Below, piece after piece: positions 57,776-64,000 of a stretch of DNA of 64,000 nucleotides. The notes beneath the pieces were generated by a model that had not been told where the DNA came from, did no database searches, and saw nothing but the letters and a program-made list of their open reading frames with translations. The position numbers were made by a program, and so were the translations under genes. Source of the DNA: Herminiimonas sp. KBW02 (lineage in GTDB: Bacteria > Pseudomonadota > Gammaproteobacteria > Burkholderiales > Burkholderiaceae_D); the NCBI RefSeq assembly GCF_003852535.1, contig NZ_QAJP01000008.1, positions 192,013 to 256,012 on the forward strand, written 5' to 3'. Each line of letters starts with the position of its first letter. Within the stretch, counting starts at the first letter, position 1.

Positions 57776-58058
57776 GGCTGAGGCAAGCTGCAGGGATTAA
57801 ACTCGATCACATTGCGAGCAGAACCAAGTCGGGAAATAATTGTCTTTTCAATAGTGCCCGACCTGTCTTAACGAATATTTCACGCATGAAATTAAATTAA
57901 TTTCATTGCTTGAAGGATAAAAACTCGCCCCCATCTGTGTGCTCGGCCGTATTGCTCATTACGTATTTTTCCCATGCGTACGCCGAACTGGCAGCAAATC
58001 GATCGACCATCAGCCCTGCGCCTGCAGCGCTGCACTATCGGCAGAGAAAGTGAGATAA

Positions 58059-58553
58059 ATGGATCAAGCCACTCCTGTAGCAGAACGCCCTTCTGCCCTG
58101 AACAAAATCGTACCGGATTTTTCCGCGCCCATGACTGGCGAGCAGACCTTTCAACTCGCTGATTACAAAGGGAAAAAGATCGTCCTGTACTTCTACCCGA
58201 AGGACAATACGCCGGGTTGCACCACTGAAGGCATACACTTCCGCGATCTCCATGAGCAATTCCGCGCCGCCAATGCAGAAGTGTTCGGTGTCAGCCGCGA
58301 CAGCCTGCGTTCGCATGAAGGTTTCAAGACCAAGCTGGCACTGCCCTTCGAACTGATTTCCGACCCGGACGAAACGCTGTGCACCATGTTCGATGTCATG
58401 AAGATGAAAAATATGTATGGCAAAAAAGTACGCGGTATTGAACGCTCTACTTTTATTATTGACGAGTCAGGTAAATTGGTGAAAGAATGGCGTGGAGTGA
58501 AAGTGCCTGGACACATCGATGACGTACTGGAGTTTGTGAAGGCTCTTGCTTAG
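58059..58553 (+). CDS. bcp: Peroxiredoxin of the Bcp/PrxQ family
   Basis: Thiol peroxidase of 164 residues. The peroxidatic Cys is in FYPKDNTPGCTTEG (about 54), and the Thr and Arg of the active site (TPGC and the later Arg in GIERSTFII) are in place. The usual resolving Cys five residues later is missing (GCTTEGI where PrxQ has CxxxxC). The only other Cys is in DETLCTMFD, so the enzyme is probably 1-Cys or uses that distant residue. GAGAAAGTGAG precedes the ATG. It is followed by its own terminator. Confidence 0.93.
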   Translation: MDQATPVAERPSALNKIVPDFSAPMTGEQTFQLADYKGKKIVLYFYPKDNTPGCTTEGIHFRDLHEQFRAANAEVFGVSRDSLRSHEGFKTKLALPFELISDPDETLCTMFDVMKMKNMYGKKVRGIERSTFIIDESGKLVKEWRGVKVPGHIDDVLEFVKALA

Positions 58554-58594
58554 GTTTGCAAAACCCATTGAATTCAAAAGAATTTTTCTCGAAG

Positions 58595-58642
58595 AAAGCC
58601 GTTTGCGGATTAGGCCATGAGCCTTCCCAAACGGCTTTTTTA
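58595..58642 (+). terminator. bcp terminator
   Basis: AAAGCCGTTTG (58595-58605) pairs with CAAACGGCTTT (58628-58638), and AGGC-catga-GCCT forms an inner stem. A T-run follows. It lies about 40 nt past the bcp stop. Confidence 0.85.
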
Positions 58643-58776
58643 CTTTTTGATTTGTACACCCTCATCCTGTCGGCATTTTCTTTTGCTGTTTTTTCTGTCC
58701 TACAACGATTTTCTGTGCCTGCATCACCGTTAGTACCCGTTGTAAATGTTCTCAAACTTTCTAGATCGAGGTCCTG

Positions 58777-60444
58777 ATGCCCCTGCCTAAACTACCGACC
58801 AAGCCTGCCGCATTGCTGTCACCGCAAGACTATCCGAAGGCGGATAAGGACAAGATTGTCAAATCGCTGACTCTGATTGAACCGGTAGCACGCAAAACCG
58901 AAGCAGCCCCAGCCCCGACGCCTGTCCGCGCGAAAATCGCAGACAAAGCCCCGGCTACCAAACCGCGCGCCGCATCCTCTGCACAAACCGTCGCGCTGGC
59001 ACCAAAATCCGGCACCCGTCGTCCAACTGATAAATCCGGCGTCACCAAGCTCTTTGTCCTCGACACCAACGTCCTGATGCATGATCCGACTTCGCTGTTC
59101 CGCTTCGAGGAACACGACGTCTATCTGCCGATGATGACGCTGGAAGAACTCGACGATCACAAGAAGGGGATGTCCGAAGTCGCACGCAGCGCCCGCCAGG
59201 TATCCCGTTCGCTGGACGCCCTGGTTAGCGGTGTGGAAGAAAACGCGATAGACGAAGGTATCCCGCTGTCCAAACTGGGCAACAAGGATGCCAAAGGTCG
59301 TTTGTTCTTCCAGACCAAGCTGCAAAACGTCTCGCTGCCGGAAGGCCTGCCTATGGGCAAAGCCGACAACCAGATCCTCGGCGTGGTACGTGCACTGGAA
59401 GCCCAGTATCCGGGCCGTGCCATCGTGCTGGTATCGAAAGATATCAACATGCGCATCAAGGCACGCGCCATGGGCCTGCCGGCAGAAGAGTACCTGAACG
59501 ACCACGTACTGGAAGATACCGACCTGCTCTACTCCGGCATCATGCAATTGCCGGACGACTTCTGGATCAAGCATGCGAAAGGCATGGAATCCTGGCAGGA
59601 AAACAAACACGGTACCGGCTACACCTTCTACCGCCTGAGCGGCCCGGTCGTGCCTTCGATGCTGGTCAATCAGTTTGTCTTCATGGAACCGCAAAACGGC
59701 GAAGCGTCGTTCTACGGCCAGGTGCGACAAATCAATGGCAAGACCGCAGTCATCCAGACCTTGCGTGACTATGCACACACCAAGAACAGCGTCTGGGGCG
59801 TCACGGCGCGCAACCGCGAGCAGAACTTCGCCCTGAACCTGTTGATGGATCCTGAGTGCGACTTCGTCACCCTGCTGGGTCAGGCCGGTACCGGTAAAAC
59901 CTTGCTGGCACTTGCTGCCGGCCTGGCGCAGGTACTGGAAACCAAGCTCTACAGCGAAATCATCGTGACTCGCGTCACGGTGCCGGTCGGTGAAGACATC
60001 GGCTTCCTGCCTGGCACGGAGGAAGAGAAAATGTCGCCATGGATGGGCGCATTCGACGACAACCTGGAAGTGCTGAACAAGTCCGACAATGATGCAGGCG
60101 AATGGGGTCGCGCAGCAACGCAAGATCTGATCCGCTCACGCATCAAAATCAAGTCGCTCAACTTCATGCGCGGCCGTACCTTCGTCAACAAATTCCTCAT
60201 CATCGATGAAGCGCAAAACCTGACGCCGAAACAAATGAAAACCCTGGTCACCCGTGCAGGTCCGGGCACCAAAATCATCTGTCTCGGTAACATCGCTCAG
60301 ATCGATACGCCATACCTGACCGAAGGTTCGAGCGGTTTGACCTATGTGGTCGATCGCTTCAAGGGTTGGGGTCATAGTGGCCATGTCACCCTGGCACGCG
60401 GCGAACGTTCCCGTCTGGCGGATCACGCCAGTGAGGTGTTGTAA
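58777..60444 (+). CDS. PIN-PhoH fusion protein (PhoH2/YlaK type)
   Basis: A 555-residue protein joining a PIN ribonuclease domain to a PhoH ATPase. A Lys/Ala/Pro-rich N-terminal extension (about 1-85) is followed by the PIN domain KLFVLDTNVLMHDPTSLFRF to about residue 240, then an OB-like linker. The PhoH domain carries Walker A GQAGTGKTLLALAAG (about 366) and FLIIDEAQNLTPKQMKTLVTRAG. PhoH2 proteins of mycobacteria unwind and cleave RNA. The gene is flanked by terminators and is not part of a phosphate operon, despite the phosphate transporter downstream on the other strand. Confidence 0.95.
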   Translation: MPLPKLPTKPAALLSPQDYPKADKDKIVKSLTLIEPVARKTEAAPAPTPVRAKIADKAPATKPRAASSAQTVALAPKSGTRRPTDKSGVTKLFVLDTNVLMHDPTSLFRFEEHDVYLPMMTLEELDDHKKGMSEVARSARQVSRSLDALVSGVEENAIDEGIPLSKLGNKDAKGRLFFQTKLQNVSLPEGLPMGKADNQILGVVRALEAQYPGRAIVLVSKDINMRIKARAMGLPAEEYLNDHVLEDTDLLYSGIMQLPDDFWIKHAKGMESWQENKHGTGYTFYRLSGPVVPSMLVNQFVFMEPQNGEASFYGQVRQINGKTAVIQTLRDYAHTKNSVWGVTARNREQNFALNLLMDPECDFVTLLGQAGTGKTLLALAAGLAQVLETKLYSEIIVTRVTVPVGEDIGFLPGTEEEKMSPWMGAFDDNLEVLNKSDNDAGEWGRAATQDLIRSRIKIKSLNFMRGRTFVNKFLIIDEAQNLTPKQMKTLVTRAGPGTKIICLGNIAQIDTPYLTEGSSGLTYVVDRFKGWGHSGHVTLARGERSRLADHASEVL

Positions 60445-60468
60445 GCATTACCTTGCTTCGGTACTGAC

Positions 60469-60496
60469 AAAAAAGCCCGCATCAGCGGGCTTTTTT
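60469..60496. terminator. Bidirectional terminator between the phoH and pit genes
   Basis: AAAAAAGCCCGC (60469-60480) and GCGGGCTTTTTT (60485-60496) form a perfect 12-bp stem with a 4-nt loop. It ends both convergent genes. Confidence 0.95.
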
Positions 60497-60511
60497 ATTA
60501 AACGAGCATGA

Positions 60512-61519
60512 TTACAAAATCATCGTTCCCAACCACCATGCAATCGCAGCCATAAACGCCGCAGCCGGAATGGTGAAGATCCAGGCCCAGATGATGTTAC
60601 CCGCTACACCCCAGCGCACAGCCGACATCTTGCGCGAAGCACCGACGCCAACAATCGCACCCGTAATCGTGTGCGTAGTCGAAACCGGCACACCCAGCGC
60701 AGTCGCCAGGAACAGGGTAATCGCGCCACCGGTTTCAGCGCAGAAGCCGCCGACTGGTTTGAGCTTGGTGATTTTCTGACCCATGGTTTTCACGATACGC
60801 CAGCCGCCAAACAAGGTGCCCAGGCTAATCGCGCTGTAGCAGCTGATGACTACCCACCATGGCAACGGATCTTCAGCCGTGGTCGCACCAGCGGCGATCA
60901 ACAGCATCCAGATGATGCCCATGGTTTTTTGCGCATCATTACCACCGTGACCCAGGCTGTACATCGCTGCCGACACCAGCTGCAGGCGCCGGAACCAGCG
61001 ATCCACATTGCGCGGCGTCGATCTGACAAAGAGCCATGACACCAGCACCATCATCAGCGAACCAAAGAGGAAGCCAAGCAACGGCGACAAGACGATGAAG
61101 GCGATGATTTTGATCAGGCCGGACGCGATGAGTGCGTCGGTACCGGCTTTAGCTACCGCAGCACCAACCAGGCCGCCGATCAGGGCGTGCGACGAGGACG
61201 ACGGCAAACCGAAGTACCAGGTCACGACGTTCCAGACAATGGCGCCGACCAGCGCACCAAAGACGACGTAGTGATCAATCACGATAGGGTCTATCGTGCC
61301 CTTGCCTATCATCGATGCGACTTTCAGGTGGAATACACCAATCGCGATGAAGTTGAAAAAGGCTGCCATCATGACCGCGGTCTGCGGTTTCAGGACGCCG
61401 GTAGAAACGACCGTCGCGATCGCATTTGCCGCGTCATGAAAGCCATTCATGAAATCGAAGACCAAAGCCAATATGATCAAAAAGGCCAGGACATAAAAGC
61501 TCATGTGAAGAGTTTGCAT
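60512..61519 (-). CDS. pit: Low-affinity inorganic phosphate transporter (PiT family)
   Basis: Inner-membrane metal-phosphate/H+ symporter of 335 residues with about 8-10 helices. The two PiT signatures are present: DFMNGFHDAANAIATVVSTG near the N-terminus and GGNDAQKTMGIIWM in the second half, plus GLPSSSSHALIGGLVGAA. It is shorter than E. coli PitA (499) because the large central cytoplasmic loop is lacking. It follows the DUF47 gene by 122 nt, a pairing found in many bacteria. Confidence 0.95.
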   Translation of the reverse strand: MQTLHMSFYVLAFLIILALVFDFMNGFHDAANAIATVVSTGVLKPQTAVMMAAFFNFIAIGVFHLKVASMIGKGTIDPIVIDHYVVFGALVGAIVWNVVTWYFGLPSSSSHALIGGLVGAAVAKAGTDALIASGLIKIIAFIVLSPLLGFLFGSLMMVLVSWLFVRSTPRNVDRWFRRLQLVSAAMYSLGHGGNDAQKTMGIIWMLLIAAGATTAEDPLPWWVVISCYSAISLGTLFGGWRIVKTMGQKITKLKPVGGFCAETGGAITLFLATALGVPVSTTHTITGAIVGVGASRKMSAVRWGVAGNIIWAWIFTIPAAAFMAAIAWWLGTMIL

Positions 61520-61641
61520 GGATATTTATTTCTTGTTGATTCTGCGTACGTCGCGGACAAATACGTCAGCAACCGCGAAACTTTATGGCACAGCCTTGCA
61601 CGTTCAGACACCTGCGCAAGGCGGGCCGGGTTGCGCCGGAC

Positions 61642-62268
61642 TTAAGCGTTCTCGACAATAATGCCTTCGATGATATTTGCTACGTCTTCGCAACGGTCGG
61701 TCACGGTTTCCAGCAATTCATAAATGGCTTTGAGTTTGATCAGGTTGCGTACGTCCGGCTCTTCACGGAACAATTTGGACATCGCTGCGCGCATGACGTG
61801 ATCCGCATCCGATTCCAGGCGATCCACTTCCTGGCAGATGGTCAGGATTTCACGCGAGTTATCCATGTTGTGCAGCAGGCCGACTGCAGCCTTGACCTTT
61901 TCGGTACATGCCAGGCACAGCTCGGCCAGACGCTTGGCTTCCGGTGTGATGGCCTTGATGTCGTAGAGCGAGATCGTTTGTGCCGCATCTTCGAGCAAGT
62001 CGAGGATGTCATCCATGCGGGTAATCAGTTGATGGATGTCATCACGATCCAGCGGCGTGATGAAGGTTTTATGCAAGGCGTCCAGCGTCGCATGTGTCAC
62101 CTTGTCTGCCTGTTTCTCGATGCCTTCGATCGCATGTACACGAATTTCCAGGTCATCGAAATTGGTCATCAATGCGACCATTTCACGCGCGCCCTTAACG
62201 CAAAATTCGGCATGCTCATTGAAGAGGTCGAAAAATTTACCTTCTTTCGGCAGAAGTCGTCCAAACAT
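61642..62268 (-). CDS. DUF47/PhoU-like protein, Pit partner
   Basis: Helical PhoU-like protein of 208 residues, found beside Pit transporters, where it is thought to regulate phosphate uptake. It begins GRLLPKEGKFFDLFNEHAE, and the pattern ADKVTHATLDALHKTFITPLD, followed by REDIHQL-like DRDDIHQLITRMDD, is diagnostic. The last helices contain CEDVANIIEGIIVENA. The frame and length are normal. Confidence 0.93.
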   Translation of the reverse strand: MFGRLLPKEGKFFDLFNEHAEFCVKGAREMVALMTNFDDLEIRVHAIEGIEKQADKVTHATLDALHKTFITPLDRDDIHQLITRMDDILDLLEDAAQTISLYDIKAITPEAKRLAELCLACTEKVKAAVGLLHNMDNSREILTICQEVDRLESDADHVMRAAMSKLFREEPDVRNLIKLKAIYELLETVTDRCEDVANIIEGIIVENA

Positions 62269-62387
62269 GATTACTCTCTTTGAATATTAAAATGTTGAAA
62301 TACTGCGATGACCAGGACACAGATCCCGGCCAGAATTCCTAAAACAAACTGATATCCCGCAAACTGACACCCTGCTCAACTAAGCTA

Positions 62388-63773
62388 TTAATCACCTTGA
62401 TACAGGGCGGCGGTACCGGTGTAATTCTCAAACTTGGTGAACTGTCCGAGGAAGGTCAGCCGTACCGCACCAATCGGGCCGTTACGCTGCTTACCAATAA
62501 TGATTTCGGCAGTACCTTTATCCGGCGAATCGGGGTTATAAACCTCGTCGCGATAAATAAACAGGATCACGTCAGCATCCTGCTCAATAGCGCCGGATTC
62601 ACGCAAGTCGGACATGACGGGACGTTTGTTCGGACGTTGCTCCAGCGAACGGTTCAACTGCGAGAGCGCAATCACCGGGCAATTCAATTCTTTGGCCAGA
62701 CCTTTCAAGCTACGCGAGATCTCGGAAATCTCGGTAGCGCGGTTTTCACCGGCGGAGTTGGCTGACATCAGTTGCAAGTAATCGATGATGATCAGGCCCA
62801 GCTTGCCGCATTGACGCGACAGACGACGCGAACGGGCGCGCAACTCGATCGAGTTCAAGGCCGGGGTTTCATCGATGTACAACTGCGCATCGTTCATTTT
62901 CTGGATCGCGTGCGTCAGGCGTGGCCAGTCTTCATCGGCCAGGCGACCGGTACGCAAACGATGTTGATCGAGACGACCGACCGAACCCAGCATACGCATC
63001 GCCAGCTGTGCGCCGCCCATCTCCATCGAGAACACAGCAACCGGCAACCCGCTTTCGATCGCCACCGTTTCACCAATATTGATCGAGAACGCCGTCTTAC
63101 CCATCGAAGGACGACCGGCGACGATAATCAGGTCGCCCGGCTGCAGCCCGGAGGTCATGCGGTCAAGGTCAGCGAAGCCTGTCGGCACGCCGGTAATGTC
63201 GTTCTGAACGTCGCGGTTATACAACTCGTCAATACGCTCCACCACCTGCGTCAGCAAGGGCTGGATTTCCTGAAAGCCTTGTGCGCCACGGGCGCCCTCT
63301 TCCGCAATCGCAAAGATCTTGGATTCAGCTTCGTCCAGCATCTGCTTGACTTCCTTGCCTTGCGGATTGAAGGCATTGCCGGAGATATCGTCAGCAACAG
63401 TAATCAGTTTGCGCAACACACCGCGGTCACGCACGATTTCAGCATAGCGACGGATATTGGCAGCGGATGGCGTGTTCTGCGCCAGGGCATTGAGGTAGGC
63501 GACGCCGCCGACCTCCTCCGCTTTGCCGCTATTGGTTAATGCTTCGAATACGGTGATGACGTCAGCCGGTCTGGAGCTGTTAATCAGCTTGACGATGTGC
63601 TGGAAGATGATCCGGTGATCGTAGCGATAGAAGTCGTCCTGATTGACGAAATCGGCAATACGATCCCATGCCGCATTGTCCAGCAACAGGCCGCCGAGGA
63701 CAGATTGCTCGGCTTCTATCGAATGCGGGGGTACGCGTAGGGATTCTAATTGCGGATCGGCACGGGTGTTCAT
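62388..63773 (-). CDS. dnaB: Replicative DNA helicase DnaB
   Basis: Hexameric 5'-3' helicase at the replication fork. The 461 residues contain an N-terminal DnaG-interacting domain (about 10-115), a linker helix and the RecA-like motor with Walker A GRPSMGKTAFSIN (about 217) and Walker B GLIIIDYLQLM, followed by SQLNRSLEQRPNKRP and the Arg finger region. It lies after rplI with a strong terminator between, the common rpsF-rpsR-rplI-dnaB order. No intein is present. Confidence 0.98.
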   Translation of the reverse strand: MNTRADPQLESLRVPPHSIEAEQSVLGGLLLDNAAWDRIADFVNQDDFYRYDHRIIFQHIVKLINSSRPADVITVFEALTNSGKAEEVGGVAYLNALAQNTPSAANIRRYAEIVRDRGVLRKLITVADDISGNAFNPQGKEVKQMLDEAESKIFAIAEEGARGAQGFQEIQPLLTQVVERIDELYNRDVQNDITGVPTGFADLDRMTSGLQPGDLIIVAGRPSMGKTAFSINIGETVAIESGLPVAVFSMEMGGAQLAMRMLGSVGRLDQHRLRTGRLADEDWPRLTHAIQKMNDAQLYIDETPALNSIELRARSRRLSRQCGKLGLIIIDYLQLMSANSAGENRATEISEISRSLKGLAKELNCPVIALSQLNRSLEQRPNKRPVMSDLRESGAIEQDADVILFIYRDEVYNPDSPDKGTAEIIIGKQRNGPIGAVRLTFLGQFTKFENYTGTAALYQGD

Positions 63774-63822
63774 GGCGCGAATTATACCTGTTAGGAGCCC
63801 ACCCTTTCAGAAATTGGGCAAT

Positions 63823-63850
63823 AAAAAAGCCGGGAAAACCCGGCTTTTTT
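63823..63850 (-). terminator. rplI-operon terminator
   Basis: AAAAAAGCCGGG (63823-63834) and CCCGGCTTTTTT (63839-63850) form a perfect 12-bp stem with an AAAA/TTTT loop. It closes the ribosomal-protein operon before dnaB. Confidence 0.95.
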
Positions 63851-63885
63851 ATGGGCAACGAGTGCCCGAGGTACTTAGCGACGAC

Positions 63886-64000
63886 TTAAGCGTGATCGCC
63901 GACTACAGTGATCGTTACATCAACGACTACGTCGGTGTGCAGAGCAACTGCAACAACGTGATCGCCAGCAACTTTCAATGGGCCGGTAGGCAGACGAACT
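63886..64000 (-). CDS. rplI: Large ribosomal subunit protein bL9 (3' end only)
   Basis: The last 37 codons of L9 enter from the right edge. The visible C-terminus [20 protein letters not shown], ending in [10 protein letters not shown] and a TAA stop at 63886-63888, matches the end of the L9 C-domain (RLPNG-, GxH motifs). The gene continues beyond the window. Its place before dnaB agrees with the conserved order. Confidence 0.93.
   Translation of the reverse strand, partial: VRLPTGPLKVAGDHVVAVALHTDVVVDVTITVVGDHA

Noticed and set aside
58819-60123. Open frame antisense to the PIN-PhoH gene
   Set aside because: A shadow of a real gene; no start signals and no conserved motifs.

Overview
The window is chromosomal DNA of a betaproteobacterium in the order Burkholderiales. 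The family is most likely Oxalobacteraceae, of the Herminiimonas/Janthinobacterium type. This rests on protein flavour and gene order: yceD-rpmF-plsX-fabH-fabD-fabG-acpP-fabF, kinase-PP2C-rph-rdgB-hemW, yicC/gmk-rpoZ-spoT, and alaA-hom-thrC-moeA-moaD-moaE followed by clpB. No database search was possible, so the taxon is an inference.

Layout. 1-5644 (minus): the fatty-acid and phospholipid initiation cluster with L32, entering a truncated fabF at the left edge. 5752-7146 (plus): a Maf pyrophosphatase and a tetrapyrrole-methylase-fold methyltransferase. 7418-10602 (minus): a short SppA peptidase, a Rieske protein, a HAD phosphatase and RluC, divergent from rne (11311-14220) across a structured 0.7 kb intergenic region. 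14421-15181 (minus): a type-2 lumazine synthase under an FMN riboswitch. 15308-19781 (minus): RmuC, a truncated haemoglobin and a large FtsX-type permease.

19782-23250 is the one accessory-looking stretch. It holds a small winged-helix-like protein, a RES/Xre toxin-antitoxin pair, a divergent XRE regulator that is probably translated from a leaderless mRNA, and an orphan winged-helix protein. A methyl-accepting chemotaxis protein and tRNA-Ser(UGA) follow. 25329-29993 (minus) carries hemW, rdgB, rph, a PP2C phosphatase and a Ser/Thr kinase. 30158-34339 (plus) carries yicC, gmk, rpoZ and spoT. 34400-37630 (minus) carries greB, an EAL-HDOD protein and rlmJ. metE (minus) and metR (plus) are divergent at 40.1-40.2 kb. 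A TonB-dependent receptor and a long PutA run from 41.4 to 47.5 kb.

47550-57128 (minus): clpB behind a clear sigma-32 promoter, then fluC, moaE, moaD and moeA (molybdopterin synthesis with a fluoride channel coupled to it), then thrC, hom and alaA. 57407-60444 (plus): an Mth938-domain protein, a Bcp-type peroxiredoxin and a PIN-PhoH protein. 60512-62268 (minus): a Pit phosphate transporter with its DUF47 partner. 62388-64000 (minus): dnaB and the 3' end of rplI.

Most of the window is conserved housekeeping DNA. I found no CRISPR array, insertion sequence, integrase or clear prophage. The points most worth following are the RES/Xre region with its leaderless regulator and flanking orphan HTH proteins, the riboswitch-controlled RibH2, the structured rluC-rne intergenic region, and the very long low-complexity tail of RNase E.
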